A stretch of 64,000 bases of DNA, taken from NCBI GenBank assembly GCA_037890055.1, contig JBBKBD010000001.1. One strand, written 5' to 3'. Below, piece after piece: positions 55,983 through 63,310 of this stretch (its first letter is position 1; each line of letters begins with the position of its first letter). The position numbers and the translations under genes are program-made. The notes beneath the pieces are model-generated. The model searched no databases, was not told the DNA's origin, and saw only the letters and a list, made by a program, of their open reading frames with translations. Origin of the DNA: Mediannikoviicoccus sp037890055. Its GTDB lineage: Bacteria > Bacillota > Clostridia > Tissierellales > Peptoniphilaceae.

Positions 55983-56012
55983 ATACCCTATATTGCTGAT
56001 AATCTCAATAGT
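55983..56012 (-). promoter_or_regulatory. Promoter of mraZ operon
   Basis: TTGAGA, 17 bases, TATTAT on the minus strand. TATAAT three bases further is an alternative -10 (spacer 20). Box limits are approximate. Confidence 0.65.
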
Positions 56013-56141
56013 TTTTAAAGAAATATCTCAATAAATTTGATGAAATAATTAGTTTTAAAGTAGATAAAACCAAAGTTTATTAAAAAAATATTAAAAAGTG
56101 GGAAATTGTGTTTGATTTTAATGGAAATTTATAAAATGGAA

Positions 56142-56175
56142 ATAAAAAAGAGACTGGTTTTAATTCCAATCTCTT
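56142..56175 (-). terminator. Terminator of the XRE-membrane gene
   Basis: AAGAGATTGG and CCAGTCTCTT form a 10-bp stem (one wobble) with an 8-base loop, followed by six T. Confidence 0.87.
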
Positions 56176-56188
56176 AAACTTAAATTTA

Positions 56189-57169
56189 TTATTTTGATTT
56201 AAAAAAACTTGCCAGGGATGATATTAAAGTTGTAATAAGCCCTCCCACAGGAAAAATTATCCAGCTGTATTGCCAATTGTTGGTTTTAAAACTGTAGTAA
56301 AAGTAGATTATAACAATACTTAACCAAAGTATTCCTATTATGGGACCTACAACTTTATTTCTACTTTTAGACTCAACAGTGAAATCACCTATCTGTTGAA
56401 GCTGTTCATAAGTTTCTTTTATAATAGAAGTTTTTACAATTAAATTAACACCAAGGGAAACTATAAAAAGTAGTAGCGCCACTGCAGAAAATAAATTGAA
56501 TGGATCAGGATCATCCTTTATTCCTACAACTAAAACCGGTATTGCACTAACGATACAAAGAGTAATACCTATAACCATGCGCTTAACAAACTCCGGTTGA
56601 TATCTACTTTCCATTTCCTTTGCCATATTTGCCACACCATATTCCGTTTCAAAGTATTCCCTTTCTAAAAATTCATACTTTTCTAAGCTCAGTCCAGAAA
56701 TTATAAATAATGCAATGGCAATAGCTGCAACTATTATTAAACTTATAACTCCAATTGTAATAGCCATGTTTTCGGACATTGAAAATTTCTTACCTTCCAC
56801 TGCGCCCAATAAAAATATTAAAATCGAAGGTGAAATTATAAGGAGAGATACCCCTAAACTTATTTTCTTAGAAGCCTCCTGTCTTAAATCAATAAACTCA
56901 TTCGCATCTTCCATAGTCACTCTTATGTTGTCATTTTCATAATCGACATCACCAGTGTACTCAACCTCTTCCATTTCATCCTTAATTAAATAATCAACAG
57001 AAACAGAAAAAATCTTACTCATCTCGATGATCCTATTTAATTCAGGAGTCGCCCCCGAACTTTCCCATTTCGAAACAGACTGCCTCGAAACATTTAACAT
57101 CTCCGCCAGTTCCTCTTGAGACCAGCCATTTTTCTTTCTAAGATAAATTATCTTGTCTGCTAATATCAT
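56189..57169 (-). CDS. XRE-family regulator fused to a six-segment membrane domain
   Basis: Residues 4-58 are an XRE helix-turn-helix (RKKNGWSQEELAEMLNVSRQ). From about 100 on there are six hydrophobic segments (near 103-122, 134-158, 198-216, 226-246, 273-292, 301-321). Such one-component membrane-bound repressors are frequent in Firmicutes, and their signals are mostly unknown. Its promoter carries an inverted repeat around the -10, suggesting self-repression. It stands alone next to the accessory island. Confidence 0.85.
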   Translation of the reverse strand: MILADKIIYLRKKNGWSQEELAEMLNVSRQSVSKWESSGATPELNRIIEMSKIFSVSVDYLIKDEMEEVEYTGDVDYENDNIRVTMEDANEFIDLRQEASKKISLGVSLLIISPSILIFLLGAVEGKKFSMSENMAITIGVISLIIVAAIAIALFIISGLSLEKYEFLEREYFETEYGVANMAKEMESRYQPEFVKRMVIGITLCIVSAIPVLVVGIKDDPDPFNLFSAVALLLFIVSLGVNLIVKTSIIKETYEQLQQIGDFTVESKSRNKVVGPIIGILWLSIVIIYFYYSFKTNNWQYSWIIFPVGGLITTLISSLASFFKSK

Positions 57170-57200
57170 ACTTACCTCCTTTTGATTAAAGTGTATGAAA

Positions 57201-57230
57201 AACCTTAGTTACAATCTATAAACTTAGGTT
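57201..57230 (-). promoter_or_regulatory. Inverted repeat operator over the XRE promoter -10
   Basis: AACCTAAGTT and AACTAAGGTT are inverted copies (one mismatch) separated by exactly 10 bases, and the -10 lies in the spacer. Likely the site of the encoded repressor. Confidence 0.6.
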
Positions 57231-57243
57231 GGTAATTTGTCAA
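57215..57243 (-). promoter_or_regulatory. SigA promoter of the XRE-membrane gene
   Basis: TTGACA (57238-57243), 17 bases, TATAGA (57215-57220). Confidence 0.78.
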
Positions 57244-57360
57244 CTCTCTGTTTACAAAACACTTTTCCACGGTTGCAATATTGAAATTTAAACGTTTTAA
57301 AAATTAAATTATTTATCGTTATCATTAAAATAATATCCAAATAATTATTTTTTTGCAAAG

Positions 57361-57382
57361 AAAAAGAGCCTGCACGGCTCTT
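57361..57382 (-). terminator. Terminator at the end of the accessory island
   Basis: AAGAGCC and GGCTCTT form a 7-bp stem with a 5-base loop, followed by TTTTTC. It lies 29 bases after the family A gene and separates it from the XRE promoter. Confidence 0.8.
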
Positions 57383-57410
57383 CTGTGGTTTATTTATTTT
57401 ACGTCAAAAA

Positions 57411-57653
57411 TCAAACTAACAAATATAAGTTATAGGCACAGGCATAGACACCTGCATGCATAAATTTATCTCGATCAATATAACCTTTTTCTAATTCCCA
57501 TAAATTTGTTTTATAATCTGCTTCAATTATATCTTCATTTTCAGCTAAACAGAGTTCTACTTGCTCATCAGTTTTATTTCCCCTATTTTTAGAAAAGTCT
57601 CTTATTACTGCTTCTCTAAATTCTTCATATGTAGGCATATCGATGTCTTTCAT
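57411..57653 (-). CDS. Small protein of unknown function, family A
   Basis: The 80-residue acidic protein (MPTYEEFREAVIRDF start, DRDKFMHAGVYACAYNLYLLV end) has no recognised domain, signal peptide or membrane segment. AAGGAGGATTAAA precedes the ATG. A same-length paralogue with a premature stop lies at 58038-58280. It follows the 97-residue family C gene by 24 bases and ends the island. Size and acidity would suit an immunity or adaptor protein; that is inference only. Confidence 0.7.
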   Translation of the reverse strand: MKDIDMPTYEEFREAVIRDFSKNRGNKTDEQVELCLAENEDIIEADYKTNLWELEKGYIDRDKFMHAGVYACAYNLYLLV

Positions 57654-57677
57654 TTTAATCCTCCTTAGTTTCTTTAT

Positions 57678-57971
57678 TTATTCAAAATTAATTATTAAAT
57701 TATCGTTATTTATTTTTGGTATAACCCATGAACAATATTTATCCCACTTTAAAGTATTTTCCCTTGAATTAAATACCTTTTCAAACTCTTCTGATTTTTC
57801 AGCGGGGATTTTCCATCCAAACAATTCATCAATTATCATATCATTGAATGGGATATCATTACATTCTCCAAAATCTAAGAAAAAAACAAACCCATTTCTT
57901 TCCGCTTCTTTCTGAACAAGTTTGAAGAATCCTATAAATTTTTTATCTTCCTTTGTTCTCAGACCTAACAT
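57678..57971 (-). CDS. Small protein of unknown function, family C
   Basis: This 97-residue soluble protein (MLGLRTKEDKKFIGFFKLVQ start, KWDKYCSWVIPKINNDNLI near the end) has a mixed helix/strand look and several aromatic residues. AGGAGGTTAACA precedes the ATG, a strong ribosome site. It lies between the two family A copies. No family recognised. Confidence 0.68.
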   Translation of the reverse strand: MLGLRTKEDKKFIGFFKLVQKEAERNGFVFFLDFGECNDIPFNDMIIDELFGWKIPAEKSEEFEKVFNSRENTLKWDKYCSWVIPKINNDNLIINFE

Positions 57972-58037
57972 TGTTAACCTCCTATAGATAAATAAAGAAT
58001 CATCATCTTATCTTCTTTTATAATCTTATTTAAATAT

Positions 58038-58280
58038 TTATATCAACATATACAGATTATAGCTGCAGGCATAAACTCCTGCGTGCATAAATTTATTGCG
58101 TTCAATATCTCCTCTTTTAAATTCCCATTTATTTAGACCATATCAATCTTCAATTACATCTTCATTTTTAGCTAAAAATTCTCTTACTTCTTCGTCTGTT
58201 CTATTACCTCTGTTTTCAGAGAAATCTTTAATAACTGCTTCTCTAAACTCTTCATATGTAGGCATGTTATTGTCTTTCAT
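58038..58280 (-). pseudogene. Family A paralogue with in-frame TGA
   Basis: The frame is the same length (80 codons plus stop) as the gene at 57411-57653 and clearly similar: MPTYEEFREAVIKDFSENRG start, NKFMHAGVYACSYNLYMLI end. Codon 46 is TGA (58145-58143), where the intact copy has Asp. The ribosome site (AAGGAGGACTAAA) is intact, so only a 45-residue fragment would be made. No selenocysteine-type context was seen. Confidence 0.8.
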
Positions 58281-58332
58281 TTTAGTCCTCCTTAGTTTTT
58301 TATTTCTTTAAATTTTCTATTGAGTTTGCTTT

Positions 58333-58761
58333 TTAAATATTATATAAATATTTCAAATTGCACTCTTTTTTCTTCCATAATTCTATCTTTTGCTCTCGTG
58401 TAGGCTCAACTGTTTCCGGTATGGATTCCTTATCTATACAAAACCTTTTTATCAAATAGGCCTTTACTGTCATATTCTTATTTATAAGATATACATTAAT
58501 CTCTTCTGGAAAATCTTTAAATTCACATTCTATAGCTGATTCTAAAAATCCTATTCCTATATCAGATATATCCACTATATTGTCATCATCGTCTTCTTTG
58601 CTATTATAATCATAGTAATGTCTTCCTAAATTTGGTAATACGTCTGAATAGTAATATTCTGTTTCATTTCCAACATTAAAATCTAAAATGAAAATTGTTC
58701 CTGGGTCTGTTGGGTAATGGTCATTTAACATCCATGAATTTACTAGAATCTTTTTAATCAT
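58333..58761 (-). CDS. Small acidic protein, family B copy 1
   Basis: The 142-residue protein starts MIKKILVNSWMLNDHYPTDP, has an acidic middle (KEDDDDNIVDISDIGIGFL) and a conserved segment FKDFPEEINVYLINKNMTVK. It is strongly similar to copies at 58778 and 59207, but its last ~15 residues differ (ECNLKYLYNI instead of RTTEI). No domain, signal peptide or membrane segment recognised. It is the third gene of a tandem triplication with a period of about 430 bases. Confidence 0.7.
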   Translation of the reverse strand: MIKKILVNSWMLNDHYPTDPGTIFILDFNVGNETEYYYSDVLPNLGRHYYDYNSKEDDDDNIVDISDIGIGFLESAIECEFKDFPEEINVYLINKNMTVKAYLIKRFCIDKESIPETVEPTREQKIELWKKKECNLKYLYNI

Positions 58762-59240
58762 TTTCTCTACCCTTTTATTAAATTTCTGTAGTACGTTTTT
58801 TCTTCCAAAGTTCTATAATTTGTTCATCTGTAGGCTCTATCATTTCTGGTACGGGCTCTTTATCTATACAAAATCTTTTTATCAAATAGTCCTTTACTGT
58901 CATGTTTTCATTTACAAGGTATACGTTTAATTCTTCTGGAAAATCTTTAAATTCATGTACAATAGCCGAGTCTAAAAAACCAACCCCTAAAGTGGATATG
59001 TCTACTAATTTTCCATCTTCAGTAGTGTTTGTATGATAATCGTAATAATGCTTTCCTAGTTTTGGTAAAGAGCCAAAATATCCATAAAAGGTATCCCTGT
59101 TTGTGTTAAAATCTAGAATAAAAACATCACCTGGGTCAATTGGATCATCATCACTAAGCATCCAAGAACTTACTAGAATTTTTTAATCATTTTGTCTACT
59201 CCTTTATTAAATTTCTGTAGTACGTTTTTTCTTCCATAGT
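58755..59240 (-). repeat. Tandem ~430-base repeat unit boundaries in the family B array
   Basis: The copy starts are 429 and 430 bases apart (58761, 59190, 59620). The intergenic stretch TTAAATTTCTGTAGTACG recurs at about 58781 and 59211 along with the ends of the flanking genes. This shows duplication of whole gene-plus-spacer units. Confidence 0.8.
58778..59190 (-). pseudogene. Family B copy 2, frameshifted near its start
   Basis: The strong ribosome site (AAAGGAGTAGACAAA) and ATG at 59190 lead to ATG ATT AAA AAA TTC TAG, only five codons. Compared with copies 1 and 3 (AAA AAG ATT CTA), one base is missing in the A run (59179-59184). The remaining frame from an ATG at 59161 encodes 127 residues like the other copies, but has no ribosome site. 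It is either a broken gene, one that needs frame restoration, or a sequencing error in a homopolymer. Confidence 0.75.
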
Positions 59241-59620
59241 TCATCTAACTGCTCACCTGTGCGTTCAGTAACTTTTGGTATGGGTTCTTTGTCTATGCAA
59301 AATCTTTTTATCAAGTAATCCTTTACCGTCATTTTTTCATTAACTAGATATACGTTAATCTCCTCTGGAAAATCTTTAAATTCACATTCAATAGCTGAGT
59401 CTAAAAATCCTATTCCTATATCAGATATGTCCACTATATTATCATCATCGTCTTCTTTAGTATGGTAATCGTAATAATGTTTACCTAAATTTGGTAATAC
59501 GCCATAATAGTAATATTCTGTTTCATCGCCAATATTAAAATCTAGAATAAATATTGTTCCTGGGTCTGTTGGGTCATGGTCATTCAACATCCATGAATTC
59601 ACTAGAATCTTTTTAATCAT
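59207..59620 (-). CDS. Small acidic protein, family B copy 3
   Basis: The 137-residue protein begins MIKKILVNSWMLNDHDPTDP and ends LWKKKRTTEI. A Tyr-rich central part (ETEYYYYGVLPNLGKHYYDY) and acidic stretches are notable. It is the promoter-proximal copy of the tandem set. The transcript probably starts near 59775 from a good SigA promoter, leaving a ~155-base leader. No recognised domain; no partner toxin is present in the window. Confidence 0.72.
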   Translation of the reverse strand: MIKKILVNSWMLNDHDPTDPGTIFILDFNIGDETEYYYYGVLPNLGKHYYDYHTKEDDDDNIVDISDIGIGFLDSAIECEFKDFPEEINVYLVNEKMTVKDYLIKRFCIDKEPIPKVTERTGEQLDELWKKKRTTEI

Positions 59621-59781
59621 AGTCTCACTCTTTTCTTTTTTTATTTGGGAATAACTTACTTCTACTGGGATAACGAAAAATAATTATAGAAATTTAAATC
59701 GTTTTCAAAATACTGAATCATATGGAACGTTGAAGTCTTATTAGAACATATTAATCACTCCTTGTTTTTAAGCGATATTAC

Positions 59782-59810
59782 ATCATAATCTTCTTTTTTG
59801 TTTTTGTCAA
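59782..59810 (-). promoter_or_regulatory. SigA promoter of the family B array
   Basis: TTGACA (59805-59810), 17 bases, TATGAT (59782-59787). Confidence 0.8.
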
Positions 59811-59831
59811 CACTCTATTTAATTTGCAGAA

Positions 59832-59870
59832 TAAAAAAAGCACCTAATATATTAGTGCTTAGTCTTTTTT
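59832..59870. terminator. Bidirectional-looking terminator
   Basis: AAGCAC/GTGCTT plus TAAT/ATTA pair (59838-59860) with a single bulge. Seven T follow on the minus strand, and a T8 run lies a few bases beyond on the plus strand. Confidence 0.82.
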
Positions 59871-59914
59871 TTCTAATTGGTGTAACATAACTTTTATAAG
59901 TTTCTCATTAAAAT

Positions 59915-59950
59915 AAAAAAGCCTCAAATAGCCTAATCAGCTACCTGAGG
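59915..59950 (-). terminator. Terminator of the tRNA-His/tRNA-Leu transcript
   Basis: CCTCA/TGAGG and GTAGC/GCTAT form an interrupted stem with a 7-base loop, followed by six T, 3 bases after the Leu CCA end. Confidence 0.83.
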
Positions 59951-59952
59951 TT

Positions 59953-60036
59953 TGGTGCGGGAAAGAGGACTTGAACCCCCACGTCAATGACACTAGATCC
60001 TAAGTCTAGCGCGTCTGCCAATTCCGCCATTCCCGC
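59953..60036 (-). tRNA. tRNA-Leu (anticodon TAG)
   Basis: The cloverleaf has acceptor GCGGGAA, anticodon stem CTAGA/TCTAG with loop CTTAGGA (anticodon TAG), a long variable arm, T arm with GTTCAAGTC, and an encoded CCA. The long variable arm and A73 fit leucine. Confidence 0.95.
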
Positions 60037-60041
60037 ATATA

Positions 60042-60119
60042 TGGGGTGGGTGATGGGATTCGAACCCACGACCTTCAGAGCCACAATCTGACGCCCTAAC
60101 CAGCTAGGCCACACCCACC
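60042..60119 (-). tRNA. tRNA-His (anticodon GTG)
   Basis: The anticodon loop TTGTGGC in stem TCAGA/TCTGA gives GTG. The extra 5' G opposite discriminator C73, the hallmark of tRNA-His, is present, and CCA is encoded. Five bases separate it from tRNA-Leu, so both share one transcript. Confidence 0.95.
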
Positions 60120-60135
60120 AGATGAGTACCTAGTT

Positions 60136-60164
60136 ATAATACCATGTTTGAAACTAAGTGTCAA
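60136..60164 (-). promoter_or_regulatory. SigA promoter of the tRNA pair
   Basis: TTGACA (60159-60164), 17 bases, TATTAT (60136-60141). Confidence 0.87.
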
Positions 60165-60277
60165 GCATTTTCGGTATTATTTATATCGTGCTATAAAATC
60201 CATCAACATCACAACTATTAGTATACACTAATGAAAAAAATTTGCAAGCTTTTTTGAAACATTTTTTACATAAATTT

Positions 60278-60304
60278 AAAGGATCTAGAAATTCTAGACC
60301 CTTT
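60278..60304 (-). terminator. Hairpin after the class A PBP gene
   Basis: AAAGGGTCTAGAA and TTCTAGATCCTTT pair at 12 of 13 positions, 3 bases after the stop. The T tract is short and broken, so strength is uncertain. Confidence 0.6.
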
Positions 60305-60307
60305 ATC

Positions 60308-63181
60308 TTAGTTTTCGTTATCTTCATTTTGTGGAGGTTGTTCTTGTTGTTGAGGTTGTTCTTGTTGTTGAGGTTGTGGAGGTTGTGGAGGTTGTGTTGG
60401 TTTTGTTCCTCCTCGGTTGTTATTGTTGTTGTTATTGTTGTTATTTCTATTATTGTCAGAATCTTCTTTATCGTCTTCATCTTCCTTTTCAGGTTCTACC
60501 GTCTTAAAGATATTCCAGTCTCTAGGGTAAATTCCACTTGTACCTGGATCGTAAGGTATTGGCCTTACTAGTTTTAGTCCTGTACTTGTGAATTGATGCA
60601 CTTTACAATAACTTGTTGGTTGTGTGCCTTCAACAAATATTTCGTCTTTAACAACTCCTCTATGGTCAGCGTAGCATGCCTTGGTTGGTTTTCCATCTCC
60701 AATTGTGCACACTGTCATATGAACAATTCCATCTGGTTCAACGAACTTAGAAGATTCTTTTCCTTCTAATACTTTTTTATTTACTGCTCTCCAAAGTCTT
60801 ACAGCCTGTCCTCCATTTTGTGAAAGCTTTAGTTGTTGATTGTCAAATCCAATCCATGAACCAATTGTATAATGTGTTGAAAATCCTACAAACCAAACAT
60901 CTTGGTTTTCTTGTGTTGTACCTGTCTTACCTGCCAGGTCATTGTTAGGATCATATGCCACATTACCATATGGTACTGTAAGAACATCTTTCATTATATC
61001 TGTAATTACATATGCTAATTGAGGACTTATTACTTGTCTTCTTTCGCTTGGATCTTCTAATATTACATTGCCCTTTGAGTCTTCTATCTTTGTAAATGAT
61101 AGCGGTTCAATATATTGACCATGGTTTGCAATTGCAGCATATGCACCTGTTAAGTCTAGGTTTGTAACACCGTAAGTCATAGCTCCCAGTGCCATTGCTG
61201 ATGCATTCTCGTCATTTATTTGAGGATTTTCGCTGGCTGATACATAGTCATCTTTAGTTGGGTCATTTTTGTTTATAAGTCCAAACTTTTCCCAGTATTC
61301 CTTTGATTTGTCTATTCCTACATCTTCAACGGTTTTAACCGCCGTAACGTTTATAGAGTCCCTTAGAGCTTCTCTAAGTGAAACAAGTCCCTTGTAGTAT
61401 CCATATACGTTCTTAGGCCATAGTTCTCCCTTGTAGTAAGTAGGTGTATCATCTATTGGTGTTGCGGCTGTATAGCCATTGTCTAGGGCTGGAATGTATA
61501 CTGATACTGGCTTAATTGATGAACCAGGTTGTCTTGGTACATCTGTTGCTCTATTTAGTATCATTCTACCCTTTTGATTTCTACCACCAACAACTGCTTT
61601 AATTTGTCCTGTTTTGTGGTCAATTACAACTATTGACCCTTGAGGTTGTGGTATTCCTTCTTTATCAATGCTAAAGTAATCGCTATTGAAGATTAGGTTT
61701 CCACTATCGTCTATTGTGTATAAGTCTTGGTTTTTATCTAGTAATTTTTTAGATAAAAGTATTCCATTTTCTGTTTGTTTAACTTCATCTTTTTCTACTA
61801 CAGCTTTACCTGATGCAGATACCATATGGGTTACTAAGTTATTTTCATCATTAACTGTAAAGTAGTCCTTTGGATCAAGGAAGTTTCCATACACACCCAT
61901 CTTTGTGGATTTAATCAGCACACTACCATCGGAGTTTGCTTCATATTCTTGTGGTGTGAGTGCAATTGTGTCTTCCCCGTTAAATAGATTTTCTTGTCTA
62001 AAGAAAACTATTTTACCATTTAAATTTGTAATATTACCTTGTCCATCTGCTGACCAGTTTAAAAATGCAGGTCTTCTCTTGCTTCCAGAGTTTTGCAAAA
62101 CAACGGATGAAAAGTTTGAAAATATCTCTTCAATTTGGTTTTGCATTTCCATATCTATTGCAGAATAAACTCTAAGACCACCATTGTAGTATTTCGCAAT
62201 GGCTTCGTCTTTAGTGTAGTTTAGTTCTGTTTGTAATTTTTCTATAACTTGTTTTGTAATTAAGTCTGAGTAATAGGAAGATATAACTTGTTTTGTAGAG
62301 TTTCTTCCTGGATTTAACGCCGCCGCTATGTCTTCTTTTGTTGCTTCGTCATATTCCTCTTGACTTATATAGCCTTGATCAAGCATGTTTTTTAATGCAT
62401 GTCTTTGTCTATCCATTGCAGAGTCGTTGTACACAACTTTGTATACAGTTCCATTAAGTTCGATGTCTCCCTTTACAATGTCACCTTCAACAACCTTTTC
62501 AGGTAAAATTGTTCTGTATAGTGCATAGTTTGAAGGACTCTTAACTATTGATGCAATTGCTGCACATTCTGCAAGTGTTAAATCCTTTACATCTTTTGAA
62601 AAATATGTTTTACTTGCCGCTTGAACTCCATATGCATTTTGTCCAAGGAATACTGTGTTCATATATTTTTCGAGTATACCTTCTCTGCCCAAAGATTCTG
62701 TTAACTGAATTGCAAGATAAGCTTCTTTTATCTTTCTTTCAATTCTCTGTTCAGAGTTTAAATAAATATTTCTAGATAATTGTTGTGCTAGAGTTGAAGC
62801 ACCTCTTAGGTTTGATGATTTTAAATTATCATAAACAGAGCTTATTATACCCTTTGGGTCAACTCCATTATGTTCATAAAATCTTTCGTCTTCAATTGCT
62901 ATAAATGCATTAATCAAGTTTTTAGGAATTTGATCGTATGTAATCAACTCTCTAAACTCACTGGTTTGAATTGTCTCTATCTTATTTCCCGATGAATCTA
63001 AAATTTCTGAAGTTTGGGAAAGAAGTTCGTCTATTTGGCTAGGCTCTACATGAGGTGTGTTTTCAAGTACACCTACTATGGAAACCCCTAAGGCCCCACA
63101 CATTAGAGTAAATACGACTAAAAATAATATAACAATTAATTTAATGGTTTTTACAAAGCCAGACTGTATAGTATCTTTCAT
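60308..63181 (-). CDS. Class A penicillin-binding protein (PBP1A type)
   Basis: Bifunctional peptidoglycan synthase of 957 residues. It has one membrane segment near the N-terminus, a GT51 glycosyltransferase domain (AIEDERFYEHNGVDPKG, then GASTLAQQLSRN), and a transpeptidase domain with PGSSIKPVSVY, DSINVTA and KTGTTQENQDVWFVG. The tail (last ~70 residues) is acidic, then poly-Asn, then Pro/Gln-rich repeats. The ATG at 63181 has GGAGG five bases upstream; an ATG four codons earlier overlaps that site. It has its own extended -10 promoter. Confidence 0.94.
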   Translation of the reverse strand: MKDTIQSGFVKTIKLIVILFLVVFTLMCGALGVSIVGVLENTPHVEPSQIDELLSQTSEILDSSGNKIETIQTSEFRELITYDQIPKNLINAFIAIEDERFYEHNGVDPKGIISSVYDNLKSSNLRGASTLAQQLSRNIYLNSEQRIERKIKEAYLAIQLTESLGREGILEKYMNTVFLGQNAYGVQAASKTYFSKDVKDLTLAECAAIASIVKSPSNYALYRTILPEKVVEGDIVKGDIELNGTVYKVVYNDSAMDRQRHALKNMLDQGYISQEEYDEATKEDIAAALNPGRNSTKQVISSYYSDLITKQVIEKLQTELNYTKDEAIAKYYNGGLRVYSAIDMEMQNQIEEIFSNFSSVVLQNSGSKRRPAFLNWSADGQGNITNLNGKIVFFRQENLFNGEDTIALTPQEYEANSDGSVLIKSTKMGVYGNFLDPKDYFTVNDENNLVTHMVSASGKAVVEKDEVKQTENGILLSKKLLDKNQDLYTIDDSGNLIFNSDYFSIDKEGIPQPQGSIVVIDHKTGQIKAVVGGRNQKGRMILNRATDVPRQPGSSIKPVSVYIPALDNGYTAATPIDDTPTYYKGELWPKNVYGYYKGLVSLREALRDSINVTAVKTVEDVGIDKSKEYWEKFGLINKNDPTKDDYVSASENPQINDENASAMALGAMTYGVTNLDLTGAYAAIANHGQYIEPLSFTKIEDSKGNVILEDPSERRQVISPQLAYVITDIMKDVLTVPYGNVAYDPNNDLAGKTGTTQENQDVWFVGFSTHYTIGSWIGFDNQQLKLSQNGGQAVRLWRAVNKKVLEGKESSKFVEPDGIVHMTVCTIGDGKPTKACYADHRGVVKDEIFVEGTQPTSYCKVHQFTSTGLKLVRPIPYDPGTSGIYPRDWNIFKTVEPEKEDEDDKEDSDNNRNNNNNNNNNNRGGTKPTQPPQPPQPQQQEQPQQQEQPPQNEDNEN
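60312..60450 (-). repeat. Low-complexity codon repeats in the PBP tail
   Basis: AAC/AAT runs encode about ten consecutive Asn, and CAA/CAG/CCT units encode alternating Pro and Gln, with a duplicated EQPQQQEQP-like block. Such tracts can vary in length by slippage without shifting frame. Confidence 0.8.
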
Positions 63182-63208
63182 AGTAACCTCCATCTTTTTA
63201 TCTACTCT

Positions 63209-63217
63209 ATTATAACA
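63209..63217 (-). promoter_or_regulatory. Extended -10 promoter of the class A PBP gene
   Basis: TGTTATAAT on the minus strand, 28 bases before the ATG; -35 weak. Confidence 0.6.
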
Positions 63218-63268
63218 TAGTAGTAAATATTTTTAAATTTATCATGATTTCTCAATTTTACTTCAAAC

Positions 63269-63277
63269 TGATATAAT
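63269..63277 (+). promoter_or_regulatory. Extended -10 promoter of yigZ
   Basis: TGATATAAT on the plus strand, 33 bases before the ATG; -35 weak. Confidence 0.6.
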
Positions 63278-63310
63278 TACTAGTATAGTTAATTTTTTGG
63301 AGATGAGTTT

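Larger units (their letters stand above)
59621..59952 (-). other. 332-base intergenic region between tRNA-Leu and the family B array
   Basis: In minus-strand order it contains the tRNA terminator, a 9-codon reading frame that looks like a gene end (59859-59888), a second terminator, a SigA promoter, a two-codon frame with a good ribosome site (59741-59749), and about 120 bases without features. The content suggests deletion scars of former genes. Confidence 0.6.

Noticed and set aside
56013..56141. Possible small gene or RNA between mraZ and the XRE gene
   Set aside because: AT-rich sequence without an open frame, ribosome site or stable hairpin other than the terminator.
58143..58145. TGA as a selenocysteine or recoded codon
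   Set aside because: The intact paralogue has Asp at this position, no SECIS-like hairpin was apparent after it, and a neighbouring gene in the island is also broken. Simple decay is more likely.
60312..60450. Repetitive DNA that could be mistaken for a CRISPR or tandem-repeat locus
   Set aside because: The units are short codon repeats inside the PBP coding frame, with no spacers and no cas genes nearby.
60181..60480. 99-codon minus-strand frame and 109-codon plus-strand frame over the PBP tail
   Set aside because: Both arise from the triplet-repeat region read in other frames and encode low-complexity sequence.
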